From an uncultured Roseburia sp. (GTDB taxonomy: Bacteria; Bacillota; Clostridia; Lachnospirales; Lachnospiraceae): a stretch of 13,141 bases of DNA. The position numbers and the translations under genes were made by a program. The stretch is from positions 1 to 13,141 of the forward strand of contig CAKRCJ010000032.1 of the NCBI GenBank assembly GCA_934307185.1, read 5' to 3'. Below are positions 1 through 7,282 of this stretch, one piece after another. Under the pieces are notes generated by a model. That model ran no database searches. It saw nothing but the letters and a program-made list of their open reading frames with translations, and was not told the origin of the DNA. Within the stretch, counting starts at the first letter, position 1; each line of letters begins with the position of its first letter.

Positions 1-2451
1 AATAATGGACCGGACAAGCCACACAGAAAATGTGCGCGTATTGTCGGTGATACCATGGGTAAATACCATCCACATGGTGACAGCTCCATTTACGGAGCGT
101 TGGTTAACATGGCACAGGACTGGTCAACAAGATATCCGCTTGTAGACGGACATGGAAACTTTGGTTCTGTGGATGGTGATGGTGCTGCTGCGATGCGATA
201 CACCGAGGCCCGTCTTAGCAAAATCTCCATGGAAATGCTTGCGGATATCAACAAGGATACCGTTGATTTTGTACCGAACTTTGATGAGACGGAGAAAGAG
301 CCGACCGTGCTTCCTTCCCGTTATCCAAACCTTTTGGTAAATGGTACAACCGGTATTGCTGTTGGTATGGCAACAAACATTCCACCTCACAACCTGCGTG
401 AGGTTATTAATGCTGTCGTAAAAATTATTGACAATGAAATTTTAGAAGACCGTGGGACAGACATTGAAGAATTGTTAAGTATTGTCAAAGGACCGGACTT
501 CCCAACAGGAGCAATGATTCTTGGTACAGCCGGAATTAATGAGGCTTACCGTACCGGCCGTGGAAAAATCAGGGTTCGTGCAATCACCAATATTGAACCG
601 ATGCAGAACGGCAAAAACCGTATTGTTGTAACGGAGCTTCCGTACATGGTAAACAAGGCAAGACTGATTGAAAAAATTGCAGAGCTTGTAAGAGATAAAA
701 AAATCGACGGAATTACAGACCTTCGTGATGAGTCTGACCGTCAGGGTATGCGTGTTTGTATCGAGCTGCGCCGTGATGTTAATCCAAATGTAGTTTTAAA
801 CCTGCTCTATAAGCACACCCAGATGCAGGATACATTTGGTGTTATCATGTTAGCACTTGTAGATAACCAGCCAAAAGTATTAAATCTTTACGAAATGTTA
901 AACTACTATCTCATTCATCAGAAGGATGTAGTAACAAGAAGAACAAAATATGATTTAAACAAAGCAGAAGAACGTGCCCATATTTTGGAGGGCTTATTAA
1001 TTGCGTTAGATAACATTGATGAAGTCATCAACATTATCCGAAGCAGTGCAAATACTCCGGAAGCAAAAAATCGTTTGATTGAGCGTTTCTCTCTGACCGA
1101 TGTTCAGGCACAGGCAATTGTTGATATGCGTCTGCGCGCACTGACAGGTCTGGAACGTGAGAAAATTGAAGCTGAATATGCAGAGCTTATGGAGCGTATT
1201 GCAGAATTAAAAGCAATTTTAGCAGATGAGAAAAAACTTCTCGGAGTTATCCGTGAGGAAATTCTTCTGATTGCGCAGAAATACGGAGATGAAAGAAGAA
1301 CTTCCATCGGATTTGACGAGTATGATATTTCCATGGAAGACCTTATTCCGGTAACAAACACTGTCATTGCGATGACAAAGCTTGGCTATATCAAGCGGAT
1401 GAGTCTTGATAACTTCCGCGCACAGAACCGTGGCGGTAAAGGAATTAAGGGAATGGAAACCATCGATGAAGATTATATCGAAGAGCTTTTAATGACAACC
1501 TCCCACCATTACATGATGTTCTTTACCAATACCGGTCGTGTTTACAGGATGAAAGCATACGAAATTCCGGAGGCAGGCAGAACTGCGAGAGGAACTGCAA
1601 TTATTAACTTATTGCAGCTTCAGCCGGGAGAAAAAATTACCGCTGTTATTCCAATTAAAGAATATACCGAGGGTCATTATCTTTTCATGGCAACAAAAAA
1701 TGGTATTGTGAAAAAGACACCAATTACTGATTATGCAAATGTCAGAAAGACCGGACTTGCAGCAATTACTCTGCGTGAAGATGATGAACTCATCGAAGTA
1801 AAGAAAACAGACAACGAGCAGGATATTTTCCTTGTGACAAAATATGGACAGTGTATCCGTTTCAACGAAAAAGATGTCAGAAGCACCGGAAGAACTTCCA
1901 TGGGTGTTATCGGTATGAATTTAGCCGATGGAGACAAAGTTGTTGGAATGCAGATGGAGTCCCAGGGTGAATCATTGATGATTGTTTCAGAAAAAGGTCT
2001 TGGAAAATGTACATTTGCATCCGAATTTACTTCCCAGAACCGTGGTGGTAAGGGTGTGAAATGCTATAAGATTACCGAAAAAACCGGAAATATCGTTGGT
2101 GTAAAAGCAGTAAATCAGGACGATGAGATGATGCTTATTACAACCGAGGGCATTATTATCCGTATCAAGGTCAGTGATACGGCACTTCTTGGAAGGGTAA
2201 CCTCAGGTGTAAAACTGATGAACCTTTCGGAAGATGTTACGGTTGCAAGTATTGCAAAAGTCCGTGAAGATAAATCCCTCATGGAAAATACGGATGAGTC
2301 TGAACTTGTCACAGCAGAGGAAGAGGCAGAAAGTGCTGCGGCTGCTGCCGAAGCTGCAAAAAAAGCGGCTTCCCAGATGACAGAAACGGATGATGAACTC
2401 ATGAAGGAGTTATTAGACCGTGCCGAGAAAGATTCCGAAGAAGATGAATAA
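1..2451 (+). CDS. gyrA: DNA gyrase subunit A, 5'-truncated by window edge
   Basis: GyrA is the breakage-reunion subunit of the GyrA2GyrB2 topoisomerase that introduces negative supercoils. The open frame runs from base 1 with no start codon; by alignment to E. coli GyrA about 55 residues are missing. The motif [12 protein letters not shown] and the catalytic tyrosine in [11 protein letters not shown] (codon 199-201, equivalent to E. coli Tyr122) are present. The C-terminal domain has a GyrA box, QNRGGKG, near visible residue 475 and a second copy near 679. This box separates GyrA from ParC. The protein ends in an Ala-rich and very acidic tail. In the quinolone-resistance region the residue matching E. 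coli Asp87 is Gly, while the residue matching Ser83 is Ser. A first internal ATG at base 55 is not the start, because the conserved sequence extends upstream of it. Identity is certain. Confidence 0.98.
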   Translation, partial: NNGPDKPHRKCARIVGDTMGKYHPHGDSSIYGALVNMAQDWSTRYPLVDGHGNFGSVDGDGAAAMRYTEARLSKISMEMLADINKDTVDFVPNFDETEKEPTVLPSRYPNLLVNGTTGIAVGMATNIPPHNLREVINAVVKIIDNEILEDRGTDIEELLSIVKGPDFPTGAMILGTAGINEAYRTGRGKIRVRAITNIEPMQNGKNRIVVTELPYMVNKARLIEKIAELVRDKKIDGITDLRDESDRQGMRVCIELRRDVNPNVVLNLLYKHTQMQDTFGVIMLALVDNQPKVLNLYEMLNYYLIHQKDVVTRRTKYDLNKAEERAHILEGLLIALDNIDEVINIIRSSANTPEAKNRLIERFSLTDVQAQAIVDMRLRALTGLEREKIEAEYAELMERIAELKAILADEKKLLGVIREEILLIAQKYGDERRTSIGFDEYDISMEDLIPVTNTVIAMTKLGYIKRMSLDNFRAQNRGGKGIKGMETIDEDYIEELLMTTSHHYMMFFTNTGRVYRMKAYEIPEAGRTARGTAIINLLQLQPGEKITAVIPIKEYTEGHYLFMATKNGIVKKTPITDYANVRKTGLAAITLREDDELIEVKKTDNEQDIFLVTKYGQCIRFNEKDVRSTGRTSMGVIGMNLADGDKVVGMQMESQGESLMIVSEKGLGKCTFASEFTSQNRGGKGVKCYKITEKTGNIVGVKAVNQDDEMMLITTEGIIIRIKVSDTALLGRVTSGVKLMNLSEDVTVASIAKVREDKSLMENTDESELVTAEEEAESAAAAAEAAKKAASQMTETDDELMKELLDRAEKDSEEDE

Positions 2452-2470
2452 ATAATTTGAAATAAAAAGC

Positions 2471-2503
2471 GGCTGCTGCATGAAAATGTGGCAGCCAATT
2501 TGT
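2471..2503 (+). terminator. Intrinsic terminator of gyrA
   Basis: An 11-bp stem (2471-2481 with 2486-2496, containing two G-T wobbles) is closed by a GAAA tetraloop. It is preceded by an A-rich tract and followed by AATTTGTCT. The stem lies 20 bases after the gyrA stop. The U-tract is short, so efficiency may be moderate. Confidence 0.75.
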
Positions 2504-2523
2504 CTATATGGATTTAAAGCAGT

Positions 2524-2587
2524 TTACCCACATATTTTTGAAAAGATCAGAATCTTATCAAGAAATCCATGGTGCAAATGTGGATAA
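2524..2587. promoter_or_regulatory. Pair of inverted DnaA-box-like sites
   Basis: Bases 2579-2587 (TGTGGATAA) are the exact reverse complement of the consensus DnaA box TTATCCACA. Bases 2524-2532 (TTACCCACA) match the consensus at 8 of 9 positions on the + strand. The sites face each other across 46 bases. Their presence beside gyrA agrees with an origin-proximal location. Whether DnaA binds them is inference. Confidence 0.45.
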
Positions 2588-2635
2588 CTTGTCTGAAAAA
2601 TTCAGTTCGTGTTGAAAATCAGAAAAAAATTTTAA

Positions 2636-2664
2636 TTGCCAGGAGATTTGTAATCATTTATACT
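2636..2664 (+). promoter_or_regulatory. Sigma-A promoter for the CmpB-like gene
   Basis: TTGCCA (2636-2641), a 17-base spacer and TATACT (2659-2664) make a near-consensus housekeeping promoter. Transcription would start near 2671, giving a leader of about 97 bases before the ATG at 2768. Confidence 0.7.
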
Positions 2665-2767
2665 TGTGCCTAAATAAAAGTTTACATCCGGACATGGACG
2701 GGAGAAGCGGATGGACTGTAAATGATATATCAGGTCATGTAATAAAAAAACAACAGGGGGATAAAAT

Positions 2768-3676
2768 ATGCCGCAAAATTTTTATGAATTAGTATGGATT
2801 TTTATAATTTATGCATTTATCGGGTGGTGTACGGAAGTGTCCTATGCGGCATTGGACCGGGGAATTTTTGTAAACCGCGGTTTTTTAAATGGACCGTACT
2901 GTCCGATTTACGGGTGCGGAGTGGTTATTGTTGTTGCGGTGTTAACCCCATTGAAGGAAAACCTGTTGATTTTGTTTGCGGGTTCGTTTTTACTGACCTC
3001 AATTTTGGAATACATCACCGGATTTATTCTGGAAAAAGTATTTCACAACAAATGGTGGGATTACAGTAACAAACCGTTTAATCTGCATGGCTATGTTTGT
3101 CTGAAGTTTTCGATTTACTGGGGATTGGCATGTACATTTATCATGGATGTTCTTCATCCGATTATTTATAAAGGCATTACGATGATATCGCATGTTTTTG
3201 GTGTCGTGCTGCTTTGTATTATTATGACTGCATTTGTAGTAGATTGTGGAGTCACCATTTCAACTATTCTGAAATTTAATAAACGTCTGAAAGTGATGGA
3301 CGAAATGGCTGCAAAAATACATAGGCTGTCCGATGAAATCGGCGAAAATATTTACGAGAATGTGACTACTGCGGTAGAAAAATCCGAAGAATTCCAGGAA
3401 ACACATGAGGAGCTTCTTACAAAGCTTTCCGATACAAAAGAAAAACTTGCTGCGTATAAGGAGAACCGCGAGGTAGCGCGTCTGGAAAAACAGAGAGAAA
3501 AAGAAGAACTCGAACGAAAATACAAAGAATTGTTTGCACAGAAAAACTTTGGTTTCAAACGTTTGATGAAGGCGTTCCCGGATATGACTTCGAAAGAACA
3601 GAACGAGTCTTTGGAGAAGTATAAGAAATACTTTAATATCCGCAAGTCATCAGAAGAAAACAAAGAGGATGAATAA
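2768..3676 (+). CDS. CmpB-like putative ABC transporter permease family membrane protein
   Basis: This 302-residue protein matches by eye the family annotated as putative ABC-transporter type IV (CmpB, PF06541). Characteristic segments are GWCTEVSYAA near residue 20, NRGFLNGPYCPIYGCG near 36-51 and KWWDYSNKPFNLHGY near 95-109. About five hydrophobic segments fill the first 160 residues (roughly 5-24, 45-62, 66-88, 108-128, 135-160). The rest, about 165-302, is strongly charged, helical and probably coiled coil, and likely cytoplasmic. The start follows AACAGGGGGATAAA, a good ribosome binding site. No ATPase or binding protein is adjacent, so the transporter label is a family name and not a demonstrated function; the substrate is unknown. 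Confidence 0.8.
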   Translation: MPQNFYELVWIFIIYAFIGWCTEVSYAALDRGIFVNRGFLNGPYCPIYGCGVVIVVAVLTPLKENLLILFAGSFLLTSILEYITGFILEKVFHNKWWDYSNKPFNLHGYVCLKFSIYWGLACTFIMDVLHPIIYKGITMISHVFGVVLLCIIMTAFVVDCGVTISTILKFNKRLKVMDEMAAKIHRLSDEIGENIYENVTTAVEKSEEFQETHEELLTKLSDTKEKLAAYKENREVARLEKQREKEELERKYKELFAQKNFGFKRLMKAFPDMTSKEQNESLEKYKKYFNIRKSSEENKEDE

Positions 3677-3692
3677 AATTATATATAAACCG

Positions 3693-3705
3693 CAAATGTA
3701 GTATA
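3693..3705 (+). repeat. Short repeated intergenic motif, copy 1 (upstream of fumA)
   Basis: CAAATGTAGTATA occurs here and, identically, at 4666-4678; a diverged copy lies at 6251-6263. All three sit in spacers just upstream of a start codon. The core resembles one half of the BlaI/MecI-type operator (TACA..TGTA), and the TATA portion could double as a -10 element (TATAAA at 3702-3707), but no good -35 is present. Function is inferred only. Confidence 0.4.
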
Positions 3706-3772
3706 AAAAATAAAAACAGAACTGTTATTTTCAGATTGAAAAATAATTCCAGAAAAATGAGGAGACAGGAGT

Positions 3773-4618
3773 ATGATTAGAACCGTCAAAACCGAGGATA
3801 TTGTAAAAAATATAAAAGAAATGTGTATCGAGGCAAATCATTATCTTTCCAAAGATATGGATAAAGCAATGAAGGAGGCTGCCGTCTCCGAAAAATCAGA
3901 GCTTGGAAAAAAGATTTTAGCCCAGCTTCAGGATAATTTGAAAATTGCAGCAGAAGAAATGATTCCGATTTGTCAGGATACCGGAATGGCAGTTATTTTT
4001 CTTGAAGTCGGACAGGACGTTCATTTTGAGGGCATGGCAATCGAAGATGCGGTAAATGAGGGTGTCCGTCAGGGATATACCGAAGGCTTTCTGCGGAAAT
4101 CAGTGGTCGGGGATCCGCTGCTCCGTGAAAATACAAAAGACAATACGCCGGCAGTCATTCACTACAGCATTGTTCCGGGAGATAAAGTGAAAATTACGAT
4201 GGCGCCGAAGGGCTTTGGAAGTGAGAACATGAGCCGCGTGTTTATGTTAAAACCGGCAGATGGCATCGAAGGCGTAAAAAATGCAATCCTTACTGCGGTA
4301 AAAGATGCCGGACCGAATGCCTGTCCGCCGATGGTGGTCGGTGTCGGTATCGGTGGTACTTTTGAAAAATGTGCGCTGCTTGCCAAAAAGGCGCTGACAA
4401 GACCGGTAGACGAACATTCGGATGTTCCATACGTGAGAGAGTTAGAGGAAGAAATGCTTGATAAAATCAATCAGCTTGGCATCGGACCGGGTGGACTTGG
4501 TGGAACAACGACAGCGCTTGCGGTCAACATCAATACATATCCGACACACATTGCAGGACTTCCGGTGGCGGTGAACATCTGCTGCCATGTGAACCGGCAT
4601 GTGGTACGGGAAGTCTAA
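3773..4618 (+). CDS. fumA: Class I fumarate hydratase, alpha subunit
   Basis: This is the alpha subunit of the two-subunit, oxygen-sensitive [4Fe-4S] hydro-lyase that interconverts fumarate and (S)-malate in the cytoplasm. The 281-residue length fits the family. Signature segments are PICQDTGMAVIF (Cys67), GSENMSR (150-155), NACPPMVVGVGIGG (Cys184) and NICCHVNRH (Cys270/271). Cys67, Cys184 and one of Cys270/271 are the likely cluster ligands. The start at 3773 has GAGGAG about 8 bases upstream. The beta subunit follows after 95 bases. L(+)-tartrate dehydratase subunits are close homologues, and sequence alone does not fully exclude them. Fumarase is the more likely role in an anaerobe, and no tartrate transporter or regulator is nearby. 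Confidence 0.9.
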   Translation: MIRTVKTEDIVKNIKEMCIEANHYLSKDMDKAMKEAAVSEKSELGKKILAQLQDNLKIAAEEMIPICQDTGMAVIFLEVGQDVHFEGMAIEDAVNEGVRQGYTEGFLRKSVVGDPLLRENTKDNTPAVIHYSIVPGDKVKITMAPKGFGSENMSRVFMLKPADGIEGVKNAILTAVKDAGPNACPPMVVGVGIGGTFEKCALLAKKALTRPVDEHSDVPYVRELEEEMLDKINQLGIGPGGLGGTTTALAVNINTYPTHIAGLPVAVNICCHVNRHVVREV

Positions 4619-4665
4619 AGAAAAAAGGATGACTTTCTGAGAAAGCAGGCAAACAATAAAACAGA

Positions 4666-4678
4666 CAAATGTAGTATA
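4666..4678 (+). repeat. Short repeated intergenic motif, copy 2 (upstream of fumB)
   Basis: This is an exact copy of the 13-mer at 3693-3705, placed in the 95-base gap between the two fumarase subunit genes, 35 bases before the beta-subunit start. It may be a regulatory site or a processing/promoter element allowing separate expression of the beta subunit. Confidence 0.4.
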
Positions 4679-4713
4679 TTTACACAAAAATGCTTGAACC
4701 GGAGGAAAAAAAC

Positions 4714-5274
4714 ATGGATAAGCATATTACAACACCGATTACCGATGAGGTGACGAAAAATTTAAAATCAGGTGATTATGTTTACATCACAGGAACGATT
4801 TATGTGGCAAGAGATGCCGCACATAAAAGAATGATAGAAGCGTTGGAGCGTGGCGAGAAGCTTCCAATCAACATCAAAGACTCCACTATTTATTACATGG
4901 GACCATCTCCGGCAAGAGAGGGAAGACCAATCGGTTCTGCAGGTCCTACAACAGCAACCAGAATGGATAAATATGCTCCAACTTTATTAGACCTCGGAGA
5001 AAAGGCAATGATTGGAAAAGGGAAACGCTCAAAGGAAGTTATTGACGCAATTGTCCGTAATCATGCAGTTTATTTTGCAGCAGTCGGCGGCGCGGGCGCA
5101 CTTCTGTCAAAATGTATTACAAAGTCGGAGATTGTCTGTTATGAGGACCTCGGTGCAGAGGCAATCCGGAAAATCGAAGTGAAAAATTTTCCGGTGATTG
5201 TTGTCGTTGACAGTGAGGGAAACAATCTTTATGAGACGGCGATTAGGGAGTATTGTCATGACTATTCCAATTGA
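4714..5274 (+). CDS. fumB: Class I fumarate hydratase, beta subunit
   Basis: This is the partner of the alpha subunit and is needed for the active fumarase heteromer. The 186 residues show the beta-domain hallmarks: LKSGDYVYITGTIYVARDAAHKRM (near 17-40), YYMGPSPAREGRPIGSAGPTTATRMD (near 62-87) and AAVGGAGALLSKCI. I chose ATG 4714 over the upstream in-frame ATG at 4690 because the ribosome binding site CCGGAGG lies between them and the family begins at MDKHITTPI. The last 17 bases overlap the start of the next gene, a nucleotidyltransferase unrelated to fumarase. FumB here means the beta subunit and not the E. coli FumB isoenzyme. Confidence 0.9.
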   Translation: MDKHITTPITDEVTKNLKSGDYVYITGTIYVARDAAHKRMIEALERGEKLPINIKDSTIYYMGPSPAREGRPIGSAGPTTATRMDKYAPTLLDLGEKAMIGKGKRSKEVIDAIVRNHAVYFAAVGGAGALLSKCITKSEIVCYEDLGAEAIRKIEVKNFPVIVVVDSEGNNLYETAIREYCHDYSN

Positions 5275-5551
5275 GGACGTTTATAAACAGATTGGGGAAA
5301 TTGCAGAAAAATTTGATGTAAAAAAAATTGTTTTATTTGGTTCAAGAGCTAGAAAAACAAATCATTTAAAGAGTGACATCGATATAGCTGTTTATGGCTG
5401 CGAAAATTTTGAGTTATTTTCCGATGCATTGAATGAAGATTTATGGTCTTTGTTACAGTTGGATATTATTAACATGGATAAAAAAAATGTTTCGCCTGAA
5501 TTAATTTCGGAAATAGAGAGAGACGGAGTAGTGTTATATGAAAAAATTTGA
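5258..5551 (+). CDS. mntA: MNT-type nucleotidyltransferase, MntA-like antitoxin
   Basis: This is a 97-residue minimal nucleotidyltransferase. Residues 28-42 fit the motif GSX10DXD exactly (GSRAR...SDID), with Asp40 and Asp42 as metal ligands and Asp69 (QLDIIN) as the likely third carboxylate. In studied MntA/HepT pairs the MNT enzyme neutralises the HEPN RNase by adding AMP to a tyrosine. The start at 5258 is set by AGGGAG (5245-5250), seven bases upstream. Frames extending further upstream lie inside fumB and lack homology. The gene overlaps fumB by 17 bases and the HEPN gene by 14, so translation is probably coupled. The region is more A/T-rich than fumB, which suggests acquisition. It also resembles the HI0073 family. 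Confidence 0.85.
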   Translation: MTIPIEDVYKQIGEIAEKFDVKKIVLFGSRARKTNHLKSDIDIAVYGCENFELFSDALNEDLWSLLQLDIINMDKKNVSPELISEIERDGVVLYEKI

Positions 5552-5936
5552 ACAGTTTTCAAGACATTTGCAGGTACTTCGCAAGGCAGATGAAGAAGAT
5601 TTATCAAATGAATTTATTATAAGTGGAGTAATTGATAAATTTTATATACAGTTTGAACTTGGCTGGAAGGTTTTAAAAGAATTATTAGCCTATGAAGGGG
5701 TAAAGTCCGCAGCTTCCGGTTCGCCAAGAGAAATTATTAAGGCGGCATATGCATATTTTGATTTTATTGATGAAAATACGTGGCTTCAAATGCTACGGGA
5801 CAGAAATGATACCACGCACATGTATAATGAGCAGGCGGCAATTGAACTTGCAGATAAAGTTATAAAAGATTACATTCCGGTTTTTATAAAAATGCAGCAG
5901 GCAGTCAAAGACAGGTATGGTGAACCAGAATTATAG
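5538..5936 (+). CDS. hepT: HEPN-domain protein, HepT / HI0074-like toxin
   Basis: This 132-residue, all-helical protein belongs to the HI0074 family, often annotated 'nucleotidyltransferase substrate-binding protein'. The segment around residues 87-96 contains RNDTTHMY, an exact RX4HXY motif (Arg89, His94, Tyr96). In HepT toxins Arg and His form the RNase site, and the Tyr is the residue AMPylated by MntA. Other family marks are FELGWKVLKELL (39-50) and SPREIIKAAY (62-71). A CGGAG site lies about nine bases before the ATG. The gene order, MNT then HEPN with a 14-base overlap, is typical of these modules. Toxicity is inferred from the motif. Confidence 0.85.
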   Translation: MKKFEQFSRHLQVLRKADEEDLSNEFIISGVIDKFYIQFELGWKVLKELLAYEGVKSAASGSPREIIKAAYAYFDFIDENTWLQMLRDRNDTTHMYNEQAAIELADKVIKDYIPVFIKMQQAVKDRYGEPEL

Positions 5937-5939
5937 TGT

Positions 5940-6242
5940 ATGATGAAAAATACCCCCTCACCACCGAGTAAATCGGAGCCCCCGGACTGGCCGTTTGGTT
6001 ATACGCACTGCCAGTTTGTGTTAGAAGAGGAGAACAAGGTCGTCACGAAATATAAATTTGATTTGGCAAATGACGGAGCAAATGCCAGCAGCTTGAATTT
6101 TGAAGTCTATTTTTTTGAAGATTATGTCATGGTCTATGCGAATGCGAAAGAGCAGGGGAAAATAGAGTATGATTTATTCTATGACGGTACGGTAAAAGAA
6201 AATTATGTAAACCAAGACAAAACGGCAGTTGGGAATAGCTAA
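5940..6242 (+). CDS. Hypothetical protein, 100 residues
   Basis: I do not recognise this ORF. It starts with a double ATG three bases after the TAG of the HEPN gene and is in the same frame (TAG TGT ATG ATG). No clear ribosome binding site precedes it. The N-terminus is Pro-rich (TPSPPSKSEPPDWPFG), and the rest alternates hydrophobic and charged residues in a pattern suggesting beta strands (NFEVYFFEDYVMVYANA). There is no signal peptide or membrane segment. It could be expressed by reinitiation from the HEPN gene, by stop-codon readthrough, or be a remnant of a larger gene cut by the toxin-antitoxin insertion. Confidence that it is a real protein is modest. Confidence 0.4.
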   Translation: MMKNTPSPPSKSEPPDWPFGYTHCQFVLEEENKVVTKYKFDLANDGANASSLNFEVYFFEDYVMVYANAKEQGKIEYDLFYDGTVKENYVNQDKTAVGNS

Positions 6243-6250
6243 AAACACGA

Positions 6251-6263
6251 CGAATGTAGATTA
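6251..6263 (+). repeat. Short repeated intergenic motif, diverged copy 3
   Basis: CGAATGTAGATTA differs from the 13-mer at 3693 and 4666 at three positions. It lies 22 bases before the acetyltransferase start, again in a spacer just upstream of a gene. Confidence 0.3.
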
Positions 6264-6285
6264 TTAGTTTAAAATGGAGAAAAAA

Positions 6286-6783
6286 ATGAACACAAATTAT
6301 AATATTCGAAAAGCCACAGCAGGTGACGAACAGATTTTAGCGCATATTCAGACCGAGAGCTGGAAAGCGGCATTTAAAAATATAATTGAGCCGGAAGAAT
6401 TAGAGCAGAGCACCAATTTAGAACGTGCCACGGCAATGTACAAAAAGCTTTTGGACGCAAAAAAAGGAAATGGTTACATTCTAGAAGTGGAAGGAAAACC
6501 ACATTGCATCGCATGGTGGGATGCTGCCCGTGATGCAGATATGTCTGGATATGCAGAATTAATCTGTATTCACAGTCTGCCGGATAATTGGAGAAAAGGC
6601 TTTGGCAGTAAAATGCTGGTGCGGGTTTTACAGGATATGAAAAAAGCTGGTTACGCGCACACACTTTTGTGGGTGTTTGATAAAAACGAGCGCGCAAAAA
6701 AATTTTATGAAGCAAATGGATTTTATATAACCGATAAGGCGAAGGAAATCCGTGGTGTAAAAGAGGTTATGTATGAGAAATAA
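6286..6783 (+). CDS. GNAT family N-acetyltransferase
   Basis: This 165-residue acetyl-CoA-dependent acetyltransferase of the Gcn5 family is cytoplasmic. The pyrophosphate-binding motif A is visible as NWRKGFGSKML (R-x-x-G-x-G) after the strand AELICIHSL. Motif B follows as NERAKKFYEANGFY. I chose ATG 6286 because GGAG at 6276-6279 is ideally spaced for it; an in-frame ATG at 6274 would overlap that site. The end overlaps the deaminase start by 11 bases, so the two are probably one operon. The substrate cannot be told from sequence; small molecules, antibiotics or protein N-termini are all possible. Confidence 0.85.
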   Translation: MNTNYNIRKATAGDEQILAHIQTESWKAAFKNIIEPEELEQSTNLERATAMYKKLLDAKKGNGYILEVEGKPHCIAWWDAARDADMSGYAELICIHSLPDNWRKGFGSKMLVRVLQDMKKAGYAHTLLWVFDKNERAKKFYEANGFYITDKAKEIRGVKEVMYEK

Positions 6784-7222
6784 TGAAATAGAAAACAAAA
6801 TGTATGAAATGGCGACAGCATTTATAAAAAAGAGATTTCCAAAAGGCTGGGGTGGTGCAGCAGTTATCCACACAGAAGAAGGAAGTTATCTTACAAGTGT
6901 CGCGTTAGAAAGTGCAAATTCATCGGTGGTACTGTGCATCGAAGCCGGTGCGATGTGCGAGGCGCACAAACTGAATGAAAAAGTAACACATTGTTTATGC
7001 GTGACAAGAGATGATGAGAAATCCCCGTTTAAAGTTTTGTCTCCGTGTGGTGTCTGCCAGGAGCGTTTAAGATATTGGGGAGAAGAAGTTCAGGTTGGAG
7101 TTACGACCGAAGATAATTCCCTTATGTTTGTGACTTTAAAAGAAATGCAGCCATATCACTGGACAAAAGCATATCCGGCGGAGGAACTGGAGCATTTTGA
7201 AAAGATAACATTTTGTGAATAA
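6773..7222 (+). CDS. Cytidine / blasticidin-S deaminase family protein
   Basis: This 149-residue zinc-dependent deaminase has the two family motifs: C-I-E (Cys55, Glu57) inside LCIEAGAMCEA, and PCGVC (Cys92, Cys95) inside LSPCGVCQERL. Cys55, Cys92 and Cys95 bind zinc, and Glu57 shuttles the proton. The length and C-terminal half, ending LKEMQPYHWTKAY, differ from housekeeping Cdd and look more like the blasticidin-S-deaminase-like branch. It may act on cytidine, a modified nucleoside or an antibiotic. AAGAGG sits 6 bases before ATG 6773, inside the acetyltransferase gene. Confidence 0.82.
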   Translation: MRNNEIENKMYEMATAFIKKRFPKGWGGAAVIHTEEGSYLTSVALESANSSVVLCIEAGAMCEAHKLNEKVTHCLCVTRDDEKSPFKVLSPCGVCQERLRYWGEEVQVGVTTEDNSLMFVTLKEMQPYHWTKAYPAEELEHFEKITFCE

Positions 7223-7282
7223 CATATTCCAATTTTTAAAAGAGTGTGGAAAAAAATAAAAAAAATGAAGGAGGACAATCAA

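Larger units (their letters stand above)
2504..2767. other. Gene-free spacer after gyrA
   Basis: I see no credible gene here. The spacer holds two DnaA-box-like 9-mers, one sigma-A promoter and an imperfect inverted repeat (2681-2722) in the predicted 5' leader of the next gene. A short frame starting at ATG 2694 has no ribosome binding site. Confidence 0.6.

Noticed and set aside
2115..2498. Minus-strand open frame of 127 codons opposite the gyrA 3' end
   Set aside because: Ser-rich low-complexity product, the mirror of the acidic gyrA tail; no ribosome binding site or homology. The other minus-strand frames in the window are rejected for the same reason.
2694..2790. Possible upstream ORF beginning ATG GAC GGG before the CmpB-like gene
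   Set aside because: No ribosome binding site, overlaps the true start and has no recognisable protein character.
3707..3738. Possible terminator around the palindrome AACAGAACTGTT after the CmpB-like gene
   Set aside because: The stem can be only about four pairs with a small loop, and there is no T-run immediately after it.
4690..4713. N-terminal extension of fumB from ATG 4690
   Set aside because: The extension would encode the ribosome binding site for ATG 4714 and has no family match.
5198..5257. N-terminal extension of the nucleotidyltransferase from ATG 5198
   Set aside because: It lies wholly within fumB in another frame; ATG 5258 has its own AGGGAG site and matches the family start.
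7244..7282. Longer MIF reading frame starting at 7244
   Set aside because: MIF activity needs proline directly after the initiator Met; ATG 7283 gives Met-Pro and has AAGGAGG upstream.
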